This document shows positions 35,040 through 47,571 of a stretch of 64,000 nt of DNA, one piece after another. The notes beneath the pieces were generated by a model. The model made no database searches and was not told the origin of the DNA. It was given only the letters and a program-made list of their open reading frames with translations. Where the stretch lies: assembly GCA_951799445.1 (NCBI GenBank), contig OX637297.1, positions 5,766,001-5,830,000 of the forward strand, given 5' to 3'. The stretch's first letter is position 1. Each line of letters starts with the position of its first letter. The stretch is from Pseudisothecium myosuroides. Taxonomy: Eukaryota; Streptophyta; Bryopsida; Hypnales; Lembophyllaceae. Position numbers and translations under genes: made by a program.

Positions 35040-35395
35040 ACATTTGCAATTCCATCCAAATGTTTGTCCCAAAAATGTGCTTTCTTTCCCAGAAGCTTGG
35101 AGACACCTCCGACCTTGTGTTAGAAAAATGTGCTATTTGTTCTATAGCAAGAGTTTGGAGATGACTCCAAACTTTTGTGAAAAAAATGTGCTATTCGCCC
35201 CAAAAGTTTGGAGAGTACTCCAAACTTTTGTAGAAAAAATTTGAGCACCATTCGCCCCAAAAGTTTGGAGACCCCTCCAAACTTTTCTGAAAAAAATGTG
35301 CTATTCGCCCCAGAAGTTTGGAGAGCACTCCAAACTTTTGTGAAAAAAATGTGCTATTTGCCCCAAATATTTGGAGATCCCTCTGTATGAACTTC
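35040..35395. repeat. 63-bp tandem repeat with a hairpin in each unit
   Basis: About five to six units of GTGCTATTCGCCCCAAAAGT followed by an inverted repeat AAGTTTGGAG/CTCCAAACTT with a 3-6-base loop. The arm pairs are kept while the loops vary (AGTA, ACCC, AGCA, ATGA), suggesting conservation of the stem. Confidence 0.7.
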
Positions 35396-37310
35396 TGTCT
35401 AAAAAATAGGTATATCCCAAAATGGGCCTATTTTCCATACATAAATATATGTATATATATTACAAAAATATTAAATAATTGAGTCATACTAACCTCTTTT
35501 CTAAAGAATTACAACTAAATAATTGTGTTATACAACATTCATTGGGGTTTGGAAGAGGGTTCAAGGTTTAGGGTTCAAAGTGTTATGGGCCAATCATGTT
35601 CATAGAATTTTTAAATACATATCAAATGAGTATTTCTACGTAGAAAGATAATTGTTGAATAAATTGTAGGCAAAATGTAGCAAACCCTACATTCTAAATT
35701 GATTGGAGAAGGATTATTTGCTGAATTTATGTACGAGCGAAGGTGAGAGGTGGCTTCAGGCTTTGGGTTCAAGGAGCCTTGCATTAAAAAATGGCCCTAC
35801 ATATAGCTGTGAAATGAACATGAGGTACTACTTAAATTGATCTTCTACAGTTAGCGAATGAATCCAGGAAAAAAACATCCTACCAATTTTAAGAGCCACG
35901 TCTCATTTTCTTACCTATCCTCATCTTTCTAGAGAAGTTGAAAGTAAATGATTCATGGAAGACCAGCCCGGGGTCATAAACAAGTGCATGTAATAGTATT
36001 TGCTTGAAAATTCATCAGTAAAGAATTCAATATAGACTTTGTTGAGTTCCTTTATGTGGAAATATTCCTTTTATTATTTTCAAAGACAGCTACAAAATAA
36101 TCTTTTAATGTTAATATGATTGTGTAGAAATTCAATTACTGTTAAATCTTCTAATGTCATACAAAGATATATAATTCAGCCTCTGTACACAAATGAATAT
36201 AAGGTAACAGTATAGTTAATCATAATAAATCCTCTAGTGTCACATTTAAGTAATTTCGTTGTTCAGTGAATTAGCAATAAGAACCTCCCAAGAACTTTGG
36301 ATAATGACAGTCATCATCAAATTTTCAAATGTTTGACATATAGGTCTCTCGATATTTTACAACGGACTTTTTTGGAATTCCCTATGATTGATTTGGAGCT
36401 TTTCTTGTTTATTCCTATTAGTTTTTTCCAGTTCATGTGTTTTAAGGTGTTCAAATGCCATCGAGGAGGGATCTTCGAAGAATTCATATATAGAAGGAAA
36501 TTGTCAGTTTACGGTGAAGGGATTTTCATCAATTCTCTCCAAATCCCCCTTATGCAATCCAAAGTGGTAGACTTTTTGTACATCTCACGTTTCATAGTTC
36601 TTTCCACCAGTCCTCATATTTGGTAGATTTTATAAGGTGCAATTGTCCCATGTGGATTGTCAACAGTACCACAAGGGAGGACACATACGACTTGTAAGTT
36701 GTCAATCATTCAATTTTTAAGACAATGAATTCTATTCACATAAATCTAGTATTTTTAAATTTGTATACTTCTGATTATAATGTAGGAAATTTTATAATGT
36801 AGGAAATTCAAAAATGTTGAAACAAATGAAATGTACGTAATACTAGTATTTTGAATTCTTGCAATCTAAAAAGGATCTTGTTAAAAAAAATTGAAATGTA
36901 CAAATGAATGAGATTTAAATTTAAAATCTTCATCTTAGTCAGATTCCAGCCTCCAAAATCTAGGAATACTATTCATTTTGCATAGTAAAATCTATGTTAT
37001 AGTTAGATTTCAAAGGCATAAATCTACATTCTAGAATACTGGATTTAAAAAATTCAGTTGATTTGGAGGTGGGATCATCTTGTAATAACACTAAAAAACG
37101 CATGGATTATCTCCTAATCACCGTTTTTGCCCCCGATGACCATTATGAATTATGTGATATTCAAAAGTCTAGAAGCCGTTAAATGTGGCTAACAACTTCT
37201 AAATTTGGAGTGATTGAATACATTTAAGACAGTTCAATAAACTTTAATTATTTCATGATAAGGATCCAAAAAGATATAATTGTCAAATGAATATTAAATA
37301 ATATTATTGA
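35396..37310. other. AT-rich interior of the giant element, no gene seen
   Basis: No gene is supported. The 109-codon ORF at 36297-36626 has no homology I recognise and lies in AT-rich DNA; it is probably chance. Confidence 0.4.
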
Positions 37311-37314
37311 ATAT

Positions 37315-38290
37315 AGAATATAGATCATGTATTCATTTGATAATATATTGCATTTATTTATTGTTTTAGACCTACATGATGATATACAATGTACAAATGA
37401 TTACAAGCAATGTTTGATTTGAAACATGATTGGACCCTGAATACCACTTTAAACAAATTAGTATGTTCAAATTAAAAATTTTAAACCCTTCAATGTGAGC
37501 TAAGTGTAAATCCCTAAGAGTGTTTTTAAATCCTTGAGTGCTTCACAAACTGACTGTGTTTTTAAAACCCCTGACTGTGAAAGACTTATATATGAGTTCT
37601 CACTTTTTGAAAATTATAATTTTATTCACTTGAGACACTCATTTTTTTTTCTCCCCGTTCTTTTCCTATTCGTTTTACATATTTTTTTGGTTTCGCTAAT
37701 CAGAAATGATGAAGTCATTCTGCATTCACATCCGAAAATTAATGTCAACATTAAGCAAGTCATGTTGGCAAGGTTACACATTTAAAAAAGCAACAATTTA
37801 AACTGAATGTGGTCTCTCAAATGGATGATTGACCTAATATTTTTATTTTTGCTTATGTGTTTTTAATATTTATTTTCTTCTCGAATTATTTAAATTTTAG
37901 TATAGTTTTTTTTCCTTTTCCTTTATTTTTGGGCTTTCTCTTCATTATTTTTTCTAATTTTTTTCTTTTTTCTTTTTTTCTTTTATCGAAATTGTAATAA
38001 TTAATATACAAAATAGATCACGTATTCATTTGATAGGATACGGCATCATGATTTGAGGCCCACATGATTGTGTATGATGTACAATTCATTACTTGCAATG
38101 TTTTGAGTTGACATATGGACCATCAATACCATTTTCAATTTAAACAAATTAAATAATGTGTTTAAATTAAATAAATTTATTCACTTAGTGTGAGCTAAGT
38201 GTAAACCCCTTATTGTGTTTTTAACCCTCCTACCTGTGAATACTTTCTGGAAATTATAATTTCATTCACCAGAGACATTATTTTTTTTTC
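37315..38290. repeat. Diverged direct repeat (about 300 bp, two copies)
   Basis: About 37315-37640 and 38010-38290 share, in order, ATAGATCA.GTATTCATTTGATA, ACATGAT, TGTACAA, GACC.TCAATACCA-like and GTGAGCTAAGTGTAAA blocks, then a TTCATTCAC/TTTATTCAC...GAGACA end. A pyrimidine-rich tract separates them. The second copy is followed by T-rich low-complexity DNA to about 38700. Confidence 0.55.
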
Positions 38291-38699
38291 CTCCCCATTT
38301 TTTTTGCTCTTTGTCTGACAAATTTTATTCATTGGTGCCATTCATCACAAATGACGAATTCCTTCTGCCTTGAGTGACTTTTCTATTTACAAGATTTTAG
38401 AAGTTTGTCATTTTAGAGGTGCATAATAAAGCCCCGGACTACCTTTTTTTTTTTTTTTTCAGCTTCTTCTTTTTAAATTTGAAATGTATCAAAATTCTGA
38501 ATTTCCTTAAGTTTTCTAATTCCAAGAGTTTTAGAAATTCGAGTCCAAACCCTGAATTTCTTCTTGAATTTTTTTTTCCCTCGACTTGCTTTTATATTTA
38601 ATTTTTTTTTTCCTTTTTCCAAATTTTTCTTTCAATAAGTTTCTTGTTCTCTTTTATGAATCTCATTTTTTCATTTATTTACCGCCTTTTTTTTTCAAA

Positions 38700-40069
38700 T
38701 GCCCTAAAAATTGTGTTAAAAACATAAAAACATAAAAAGAATGCGACCTCGCTGCCAGCAAGGGGGTCATTGGCAAAATTAAGGAGACTTACACTTAACT
38801 TCCCCTAATCTCTAATAAACATCTACTTAACCTCTAACTTAACATCTACTGAACATGTACTTAATCATGGCCTCTATACCCCTAGTTGTCTCATCAAGCC
38901 GAACTGACAAGAGCAATCAATACCCCTGCTGGAGCGGCGCAATATTGAGTGGTGGACTCTCCACCTGGAAAATTGGAACCACGAGGTCGCCCGTTGCCCC
39001 CGGATGGCCCTGAATTGCTTTCCCCGGCTGCTGCTTTGTCATTCTTCCTCTGCTTCGCCGCTGCGTTTCTTGCTCGCCGCTCCGCTGCCACATGATTGTA
39101 GTTCTCGCAGCCGGAGTTTCTAGATCACCCTAGTAGCGTTGTCGTTAGAGTTGGTGTTTTTTTGGGATTTCTTCGTTAGTTTGATTGTTCGCATCAGTTT
39201 GGGAGGCGCTCCAGCAACGCGCGTTGTCCCCTGCAACTCGGAGGAAGGTCGGAGAACCCGGTCGGAGAAGAAGCATCGGGCGTTGCCGAGCAAGAGGGAG
39301 ACCAGGAGCGGGAGGCGAAGGCATCTGGGAGGTCGGTCGTCTTCAGATATCTCCGTGAGGCGCAGGTGGAGGCGGAGGCGCAAGCGCGTGGTCTCGTTTT
39401 TTTTGCTTTCAAGCATTATTCCCGCACAATCCAAGTAAGTTCCACCCTCGACGGTCCTGCCTCGATTGCTTTTCTTCAATTAGTAGTGCACGGTAGACCT
39501 AAGTTCTACATTCGTGTTTCCTCAACTTCACAGTCATGTCGCAACTTGAATCACAGTCAATCGGTTTGGAACGAGGCAAGGGAACTGCAGAAATTGCAGA
39601 GTAGGAGGTTGTCGCCATAGTAGAGCGTATTCCGGACTTGGCATTGTAGTTATAGTATACGGTTGAAAGTTTGTTGAGTTCAAAACCAAGCCATTAAATG
39701 AGTTCGATGCTTGAATGCAGTGAAAATTCCAATAGCTGCTTGGCGGTACTCCACCACGGTGGATACAGTATATTAGAGTAAGTACTCACATTCATAGAAT
39801 TTTTTTAGTTAGGATGTTCAAATTAAAAGCTTCTCCCTGCAATTATTTGAGAGAGGGCCACAATGAAGTATTTGCTGTCACGGAATTTGTAGGTTGAGTA
39901 CCTCATTGAAGCCAGGGTTCTCGATTGTACAGAGTTGCGTATATTTTGAAGTGGTCACTGTCGAGGTTCAATTGTCTCAGTAAACTGACCACACCTTCAG
40001 GGCCGACATAGCCCACCATAATGTAGTAAATCAAGCACTTACCATTTAGCTGAATGTTCAATTTTGCAG
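38700..40069. other. GC-richer putative promoter/5' UTR region
   Basis: Base composition changes sharply at about 38930-39430 to CpG-containing GC-rich DNA inside an otherwise AT-rich element. It lies 0.7-1.2 kb upstream of the first coding exon of the ParB-like gene. The overlapping ORFs on both strands are Arg/Ser-rich and none is convincing. I read it as promoter plus 5' UTR exon(s), with a possible UTR-intron acceptor TTTTGCAG at 40062-40069. Inference only. Confidence 0.35.
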
Positions 40070-40133
40070 GAAGTAGTCGACAATCTTCCGCTGCTTGAAG
40101 GCGTACATCCGAGTGGAATCTCAATCCAGGACA

Positions 40134-40195
40134 ATGGCATCATCCTCGGGCCTCACAGCAGTCCCGGCAGAAGTCCTCCGCTTGTGGAATGACCC
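40134..40195 (+). CDS. Predicted exon 1 of the ParB-like gene
   Basis: ATG at 40134 opens MASSSGLTAVPAEVLRLWND and ends in CC at a consensus donor CC/GTAAGT (40196). Joined to the acceptor CTTCCAG/T at 44587 it continues P-S-A-N-R-F in the frame of the long downstream exon. The exon is preceded by acceptor TTTTGCAG at 40062-40069. The implied intron of 4.4 kb would contain the palindrome array and CACTA-1. Too short to prove without transcripts. Confidence 0.5.
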
Positions 40196-40744
40196 GTAAG
40201 TTACTAAACCCTGAACTTGTAATTGCACAAATTTCATTGATTTATTTTCTTATCAAATGTAATTAGAGCGAATGCAAATGAATGTACTGCGCATTTGCGA
40301 TTTTGCTTAGGAAAATGTGCTCTTGCCCGCCTCGTGGATATCTCCTCAGCGTTGTCCTGTCTTCAGCTGTAAAAGACTATTCTGATTTTTCACGATACAT
40401 CTTTTGATTATAGTAACACGGAATCCATGTACAATCTTCAGTTTCGTAAGAGTATCAGGAGATTTCACAATGTCCTTAACTGATGTTTGACTTCCACGGG
40501 CGCGTATTAGCTTAAGCTGTAAGAGATTACCGTGAGATATCGAAATGGTTGATATCATTATACAACGGCAACCACGCGTAGTAGCCTTACATAAAACCGA
40601 GCTCCCTAACATTCAACGGTGGAAGTGTAGACCCAAATTCGATACATATTAGCTTCAGCTCTGAAATCGGAACCCTAAATCCCCAGTTCTCTTATACTGA
40701 CAAACCAATACACAGTATTCACGTTGAGTACTGTCGCGTGGTAG

Positions 40745-42591
40745 GATCGTGAGATCTCACGGTTACTGATATCGATATCCTACCAGCAACAGCACATAGT
40801 ACCTTCCCCTGCGAATTCGGATCGTGATATCTCATGGTCGCAGAGGTCAATATCCTACCAGCTACGGGTTGTAGTACCGGCCCCTTCCAATTATGACCGT
40901 GAGATCTCACGGTCGCTTCGATAAGTGTCCTACTAATCTTTTCACATAGTACCTGGAACTGCAGGTCAGGACCGTGATATGTTACGGTCGCCTAAATAAG
41001 TGTCAGACCAAACTCGTGACGTAGTATCGTGCACTGTAACAGAGGACCGTGATATCTCACGGTCGCTTACAGAAGTATCCTGCCAACCATGGAAGAGAGT
41101 ACCCCTCACTTTAACAGACGACCGTGATATCTCACGCTCCCTGACAAATTTCTACCAACCTTCTCATAGAGTACCTTGAACTAGAGCAGAGGACCGTGAT
41201 ATCTCACGGTCCCTCATGTAATTGTGGTACCAATTTTCTCACAAAGTAGCTTTCACTGTATAGGAAGACCGTGATATCTCATGGTCCCTCATATAATTCT
41301 AACAACCATATTAGAGAGTACCTTCCACTGTAAGAGAGGACCGTGATATCTCACGGTCCCTTATATAATTGTCCTACCAATCTTTTCACAGAGAGCCATT
41401 CACTGTAACAGGGGACCGTGATGTATCACGGTTCTTGGTATAATTGTGCTACTAACAGTCTCACAGAGTACCTTTCACTCCAACAGAGGACCATGATATA
41501 TTACGGTCCCTCGTGAAAGTGTCCTGCCAATTCTCTCTCAAAGTACCTTCCAGTGTAACATACACTACAAGAAAAGGGGCCAATATGAGACTGGGGAAAA
41601 ACGACTTCCTGTCCACAATGACTAGAGAACGACTATGGCTCCCTAATTGCACCAACGGCGTTAGCTTCACAGCCTCCGAGTTGTGCTGCAGTTGCAGGCG
41701 TGACTGTGGGATGAGAAGTTGACAACCCCTACTCTTCATCCGCAGCTTGTCGTCAACTGCGTTGTCGAACTTTTGACGTGGACTCTCTAAAATCTACCAA
41801 ATGGGACCTAGTTGCAGCAGAATAAAGAGTTGACTGCAGGGGCGACTGCGTGCTACTTAAGAATGACTCCGTAACGACTTTCAAGTGACTGCGCAGGAGT
41901 CATTTGAAGTCATTCGCAGTTTTCACAAAAAGAACTGGAAAGAAAAAGCCACCTTCTTTACCGGACACTTCACATTGTCTTTTGCATGGACAAGTTCATT
42001 CCCAATTTTAAAAAAATTGTAGATCATTCTCTCTTTCTGTTTTGCCTTCTTCTTTATATTCTTCTGCTATTCTTTATTCATTTCACTTTGATTTTAAAAA
42101 TTCCTTTTTTAAAAATTTTCCAAAATTTTGTCCCTTTAATTCAATTGTCTTCCTTCCCATTTTTGGGAAAAATGGTTTGCAATTGTGTCATCTCTTGTTC
42201 TCCCTTTTCAAAAATATAATTCAATTACAAAAATGATTTGTAAATCTTTTTCCAAAAAGAGAAAGAGTTAGTTTTCTATTTCCTTCTTTTCTTCTATTTT
42301 TCTATTGTTGTTGTATTCTTCAACTGTCAATTTTTTTGGAAATTATTTATTTCGTTCCCATTTTTTTCCCCCATTTTTTCCTCCTATTTTTTCCCCAATT
42401 TTGGGTCCACTTTTATTTCCTATTTTATTTTCCTTTCCCCCCCTCTTTTCCAATACCTTTTCTATTTTGTACCCCATTTTTTTCCCCATTTTTTCACCCC
42501 ATTTTCTTCCCTTTTTCAAAAACAAATTTCTATGTGCCACATTGTTTTTTTGTTATTCAATTTTTCCCTTTTCTCTTCTCTTCTTCATTTT

Positions 42592-42623
<32 letters not shown>

Positions 42624-44491
42624 GATAATAAATGGAAACCATTGTATTAAGTGAAAAAAGTAACCGCCAAGCCCAAGTTTTAAAACTTTTCTTTTACTTT
42701 CTCTTTTCTCTACACTTTGTTTATCTTTTTAAGTTTATTTCTTTGACCTTCTTTAAAAAGAAAAAATTATTCTTTTCTTCTCTTATAAATCATGCATCTC
42801 CAATGGCCTTTTTGTTTTGTTGGGGTCTATTGTTTTCTTTGTCGGGGTCCACATTAAGATTCATTTACACTCTTATTAGGACAATAGCTATGATTTTGGT
42901 CCATTTGTGTTGGTAACTTCGCAATAATTCTAGACATTTCATATGATTCAAAATAGATATTCCTGAGGTCCCAACATAAAGACTAGAAGGTGTTCTCATA
43001 GTCCTAAAAGCAATCATTAAGGCCCGTTCTCCTCTTACATGGACAACAACATTGCTTCTTTGGTGTTGTTGTAGAATGACTTCTTGAGACTGCAGAATGA
43101 CTTTCTACAACTGCAAAATGACTTCTTGCGACTGCAGAACAACTTCCTCCGACTGCAAAATGACTTCTTGAGACTGCAAAATGGACTGAAACATCTCAAA
43201 TTACTTAGCAGCTAATCAACTACTGCTTTGTTGCTTTGTGCAATGTAATGCATTGTGTGCTTTTCAAACATCTGCGTACCTTTAATCACACTTCCTTTGC
43301 ATCTACAACACATTTTCATCATGGGTTATATACAAAAAGGCAAGACAAAATTTAGAGAGGATGTTAGAAAATGTCAAAAGAAAATATCCTTTCCAATCTC
43401 TTTCTCAAATTTGTCCATAATTTTTTATTTGAGGCTTGAAATATAAAATGGATTTTTGGAAATGAAAGTGGGGTTGATTTCCTTACTTTTTTTAGTTCAA
43501 AGGTTTTTGAAAAAAATTAATCTACTATGCTTAAATGAGATTTGAAATATTACTTGTAACACAAATCCTGCATTTTACATATCCCACATGGTTTGTCTTG
43601 CCTCCTACCACCCCACTTGTATAAATGGCTTGTCATTTCATTTCTTCATACTCACACATTAAGTGGCTTTGAAAGCCATGTGACACATGCCAATTACAAT
43701 GTATGGTATATGATGTACGGTGTATGATGTACGGTGTATTGTACATAGTATATGATGTATGGTGTATTGTACATGGTATATGATGTATTGTATATGGTGT
43801 ATGGTGTATTATGTATGGTATATTGTTGTGAAACTTTGAATGTATTGATATGCGACTACAGAATGACTACTCCCCAAATAATGGGCCCCACATTCCTTTT
43901 TGCAAACGTCATGTTAATTTTCAAATGATTGGAGACATCAACGACAACATCACCTAAATCCTAAACAAACGTCACTCCAAAACGACTGCAAAATGACTTT
44001 TCAATGACTCAAAAACGACTTCCTACGTGGCCGTCCACATCAGATTCATCAGGGGTCAGTCATAACTTCAGAATGACTAAAAAATGACTGGCCACGTGGA
44101 TGTCCACGTCAGATATTCTAAATGTCCACGTCAGATGTTTTAGAGGTTCATGTCAAATGCTTTCTACATGGCAGCTCTACAGACATTTCCTTTAGCCCAA
44201 CTTTCTTTATCACTTCATCCATTTTTACATCCAAGGTAGAAATGGATGGTGATAATAGACTGTAGTCGTTGTCCTAAACGACTTGTCCACAACGACTCCA
44301 AGGCCTCTAAGTCGTATTGCAGTCATTGTGTCCACAACGACTGTTTTTTAGTCGTTTATTGAAGTCGTTTTTTCCCCCATTTTCTTGTAGTGATAGGACC
44401 GTGATAAATCACGGTCCCTCATATAATTGTCCTACCAATTCTCTCACAAAGTACCTTTCACTGTATTAGAGGACCGTGATATCTCACGGTT
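40745..44491. repeat. 75-bp tandem array of 20-bp palindromes (split by CACTA-1)
   Basis: Thirteen units, each with a palindrome close to GACCGTGATATCTCACGGTC, starting at 40745, 40820, 40895, 40970, 41045, 41120, 41192, 41267, 41339, 41414, 41489, 44397 and 44472. Spacing is 75 bp, with 72 bp twice. Units also share CCTACCAA...TCACA.AGTACC...CACTGTAACAG. The CACTA element inserted between units 11 and 12. Several substitutions fall symmetrically or leave the palindrome intact (GTGAGATCTCAC, GTGATATATCAC), as expected if dyad symmetry is selected. Confidence 0.88.
41563..44392. mobile_element. CACTA-1: non-autonomous CACTA (EnSpm-like) element, TSD ATA
   Basis: Ends are CACTACAAGAAAAGGGG (41563) and, inverted, CACTACAAGAAAATGGGGG (from 44392). 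A perfect 3-bp duplication ATA lies at 41560-41562 and 44393-44395, the size expected for CACTA. The 2830-bp interior has CGACTGCAAAATGACTT-type subterminal repeats at both sides (about 41820-41900, 43070-43200 and 43980-44360), T-rich low complexity (42000-42630, with a T run at 42596-42623) and a TGTATGGTGTA minisatellite (43700-43830). It encodes no transposase, so it would need help from an autonomous relative. Confidence 0.92.
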
Positions 44492-44587
44492 TGTCACAGT
44501 TGCAGTCACTTTGTCCTACGAATCGCAGTCAGTAACTGCTATCACATCTTCTGATGAATAAGTTTCTAGAATGGTATTGCCTTCCAG

Positions 44588-45931
44588 TAGTGCTAACCGA
44601 TTCCTCCGACATGCTGCAATGAGAACGTCTTACGGGAATGGGCGGACGACTATGCGCCTAAAAAACTTGCAATCTTCATTGACAGCTGGGTACATACGTT
44701 CCGTTACAATGGACATCATCGACCAGGAGCAGTCTTTTGATGCGACCGTAAAGTTACAGCTTGGGGTATTGAAAGAAAAGTTGGGCAGGATGGACTTACA
44801 TCGATTCTTCCAAAGCTGAAGTATAACGAGAAGGTTCACCCTACGGCGGGGCTGGATGTCATAGACATGCAGGGGCTTGATAATTGCACTGCTCTCCTTG
44901 TAATTGTTGAGAAGGTACCGAAGTCCGAGGAGTCGAAGACGTATGGCCTCATCCTGGACTACGCGAAGCTGTGTCTGGAAATGTGCGAGACCGTCACTCA
45001 GAAGGGAATGTTTAACTCCAAGGACGAACCGCATTTTTTTATTCCCGCTGAAATGAAGACGGAATGGAACATTGCCGATGATGACCGCCACGAATCCAAT
45101 CCTTCTAAAGCAATTGTTGCGGTCATGCCTCCAGCTCCATCCCCAAAGAAAAGAGCGCAGAAGCGAAAATCAATTGTTGGAGCACTAGGGGACGATGTGG
45201 AGGTTGACGTCACCGGGAAAGCGAAGAAGGCGAGAAGACCTAATCTCAGTATTAGCAAATGCGTGAACATGACGGAAAATGAAGTCAAGAGACTTACGCC
45301 GGCTCAAATGAAGGCAATGAACGCGCTGTACAAGTTGGTGTTCAAGCCAATGTACGCGTGGGGGAAGAAGCCACTGGTAGATGCTTCGAGTGATCCGATA
45401 CGCGTGCACTACAAGTACCTGCACGAAGCTCCCGCAGGAAGATATGTCTACAGAGGAGTGAATAAGGAACGACAGGCTGGAATAGAGAACCGAATCCGTA
45501 TTGATTCGGACTACGAGTCTGCAGACAGATTCATTACCGTTCTTCCCCTTAAACGCGGTCCTTACGGGGAAAATAAAGTGGTGGACTACTTTCACGCCTG
45601 CCCTAAAAGAGAATTCCTTACAAGTACAACGCACTATTGGATAATTGGAGGTCAACATAACGTGGCGGCACACAAGAGACTCGTGGAGAACAGCGAGATT
45701 CTAGAGTGTGACAAGAACATGGCCTCCACCTTCAACATCATTCCGATGTGGTCACCCAAAGATAAGTCCCTGGACATTATGCACCTTTCCAAGGCACTGA
45801 ACCAAAACATTGCTGGAGAGCAGAAGGAACAGACCTTCCTAAAGCAACTTGTGCACACTCGGCTGAAATGGAGGGATATGGGTAGCCCGCAGCCATCCCT
45901 CATGGGAAGAGCACACTCAAAAGAGTATCTT
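44588..45931 (+). CDS. ParB/DGQHR-like multi-exon gene, exon 2
   Basis: Follows acceptor CTTCCAG (44581-44587); the frame runs SANRFLRHAAMRTSYGNGR and, after an apparent one-base shift near 44,790, continues open for about 380 codons to donor CTT/GTAAGT (45932). A basic stretch (KKRAQKRKS, KAKKARRPN) suggests nuclear import. The most telling motif is HYWIIGGQHNVAAHKRL (about residue 255-270 of the second open part), which resembles the GQHR/GERR box of the ParB/DGQHR fold. It follows a predicted strand (RFITVLPLKRG) as in that fold. The motif match is suggestive only. It is transcribed away from the palindrome array, whose last unit ends about 100 bp upstream of this exon. Confidence 0.6.
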
Positions 45932-46135
45932 GTAAGTATTTCTCTCAACTGTTTGATATCGTGCTCTTATTTCAATTTTTATGGGCCGCAATGGAGACCG
46001 TGACATATCACGATCGTTCTAAGAGCAAATACCCCAAAATTCAGACCGTGATATCTTACAATGTTGAAATGAGGCAACAGGAAAATTAGTCCCTCTCTAC
46101 CGATTGCAACTGACAGATTTAATGTTGATGAACAG

Positions 46136-47473
46136 GAATATGTTCCAGTGATGGCAACTATCTTCACTAGTGTCAAGGGCAATGACTCTCCCGACTTGAG
46201 GATTCCGCTTGTCTTCATGGAGAATGATTCCGATGTGGACAAATGGGTTAAAATCGAGAAAAGATTTCTCGATTATGGCGTACCCGACGGTACACCGTTC
46301 GATTCGAAAAAGAAAAGGAAGCCCCTCGCGCAGAATGATTTCAAGCCGTTGTATGGACTCCGGACGGAGGACATTAACTATCTGGCAGACATGGTGGACA
46401 AGAAGAAGGTGTGTATGAAGAATTCCAAGGCGAAGGCAGGACTGAACATGACTAGCCTCGTTGCCACGGGTGTTAGAGTGAGACGGGTGAGGGCCATGCA
46501 GAACGAGCTCATGTTCATCTATCGCAACCATCCGCTGCCTTGCAAGGCAAAAGAGTACGTCCCATATACATCAGCGGAATGGGACGCGTTTGCGGAGGAG
46601 AAGAAGATCACCAGATCGCAACTAGATTTGTGGGTGGACAAAACCATGGCCACCGAACTGGGAAGTGAGTGGTTAGCGCTGCGCACAAGAAATCTGAATA
46701 AGTCAATCGACCCAGACCAGTGTCCACCGTCGGTGAAGTCGATGTGGGCGTCTTTCTTTGATGCCCATGGCGAAGCAGCTGTTGAGGAAAAAATTGACCA
46801 AGAATTTGCGGACAATTACTTCTGCGCGGTTATGGATGAGAGGAGCTGGAATATCAGCACTATTCTTGCTGACCCTGCCGTCAAAGCATGGCGGGGCAAG
46901 GACAAACCGCATATTTATTTCTGGTTTTTGTTTGAGGTGACAACTGCAGGGCCTCGGGCAAAGTTGTTGGAAAATTATAAGCTGAAAAGACTATTCGATG
47001 CTATCGAATACAAGGACACTACTCGGAATATCCTGCGGGCCCGATCTCCAGCAGTGCTCATCACCGACGCTCAAGGGTTCTACGAAATTCTCAATCATTT
47101 GAAGCGGCGGGTGGAGGAGAGCAAGGCCCGAGTCTGGGACTGGCACATCATAAACTACGTTCTGGAACCCAGCGACGGCTTTCCGGCCTCTGCTACCGAG
47201 AATGCGTACAGCGTGTTCCTCGTCTTCTTATTTGGGTACAACGAGGGCCAGGATGCACAGAGCTACTTCAGCAGTTTCTTCACGGGCCAAGCAGCACCCA
47301 TGGAAGCAGCCTACAGAGGCAAAGACTGGGACGATGATAATGCTTTCTATAGGCGACGTCCAATGCCTTGGCTGAGGATCTCCACTGCACTAGTAGTATT
47401 CGGTGATCACATGGTTGATAATATGGTGGTCGTGAATGTTAATGGCAGTCCGGGATTCATGTTCCTGGGAGTG
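46136..47473 (+). CDS. ParB-like multi-exon gene, exon 3
   Basis: Opens at acceptor GATGAACAG/GAATATGTTCC in phase 0 with exon 2 and closes at donor GGAGTG/GTAAGT (47474). It is open for 446 codons with balanced amino-acid composition, including VRRVRAMQNELMFIYRNHPL, a Trp/Asp-rich central part (SAEWDAFAEEKK, TRSQLDLWVDKT) and a C-terminal DAQGFYEILNHLKRRVEESK helix. No family recognised. The preceding intron (45932-46135) holds two palindromes (45996-46015, 46044-46063). Confidence 0.65.
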
Positions 47474-47571
47474 GTAAGTTTTTATATCGTTTTTCTTTTC
47501 TTGAATTCTGAGGATTCAGAGTGCACCCTTTATTAGCCATTCTCATTTGTGCTTGCTTTTCGGTTCATCAG

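Noticed and set aside
39120..39479. 119-codon minus ORF and overlapping 99-codon plus ORF
   Set aside because: Both are Arg/Ser/Leu-rich readings of the GC-rich block; neither has conserved motifs or splice support.
42000..42625. ORFs of 77-106 codons, Phe/Pro-rich
   Set aside because: They come from T/C-rich low-complexity DNA within the non-autonomous CACTA-1.
40745..44491. CRISPR-like array
   Set aside because: The repeated unit is the whole 75 bp, spacers are similar to one another, the repeats are palindromes, and the setting is a eukaryotic genome without cas genes.
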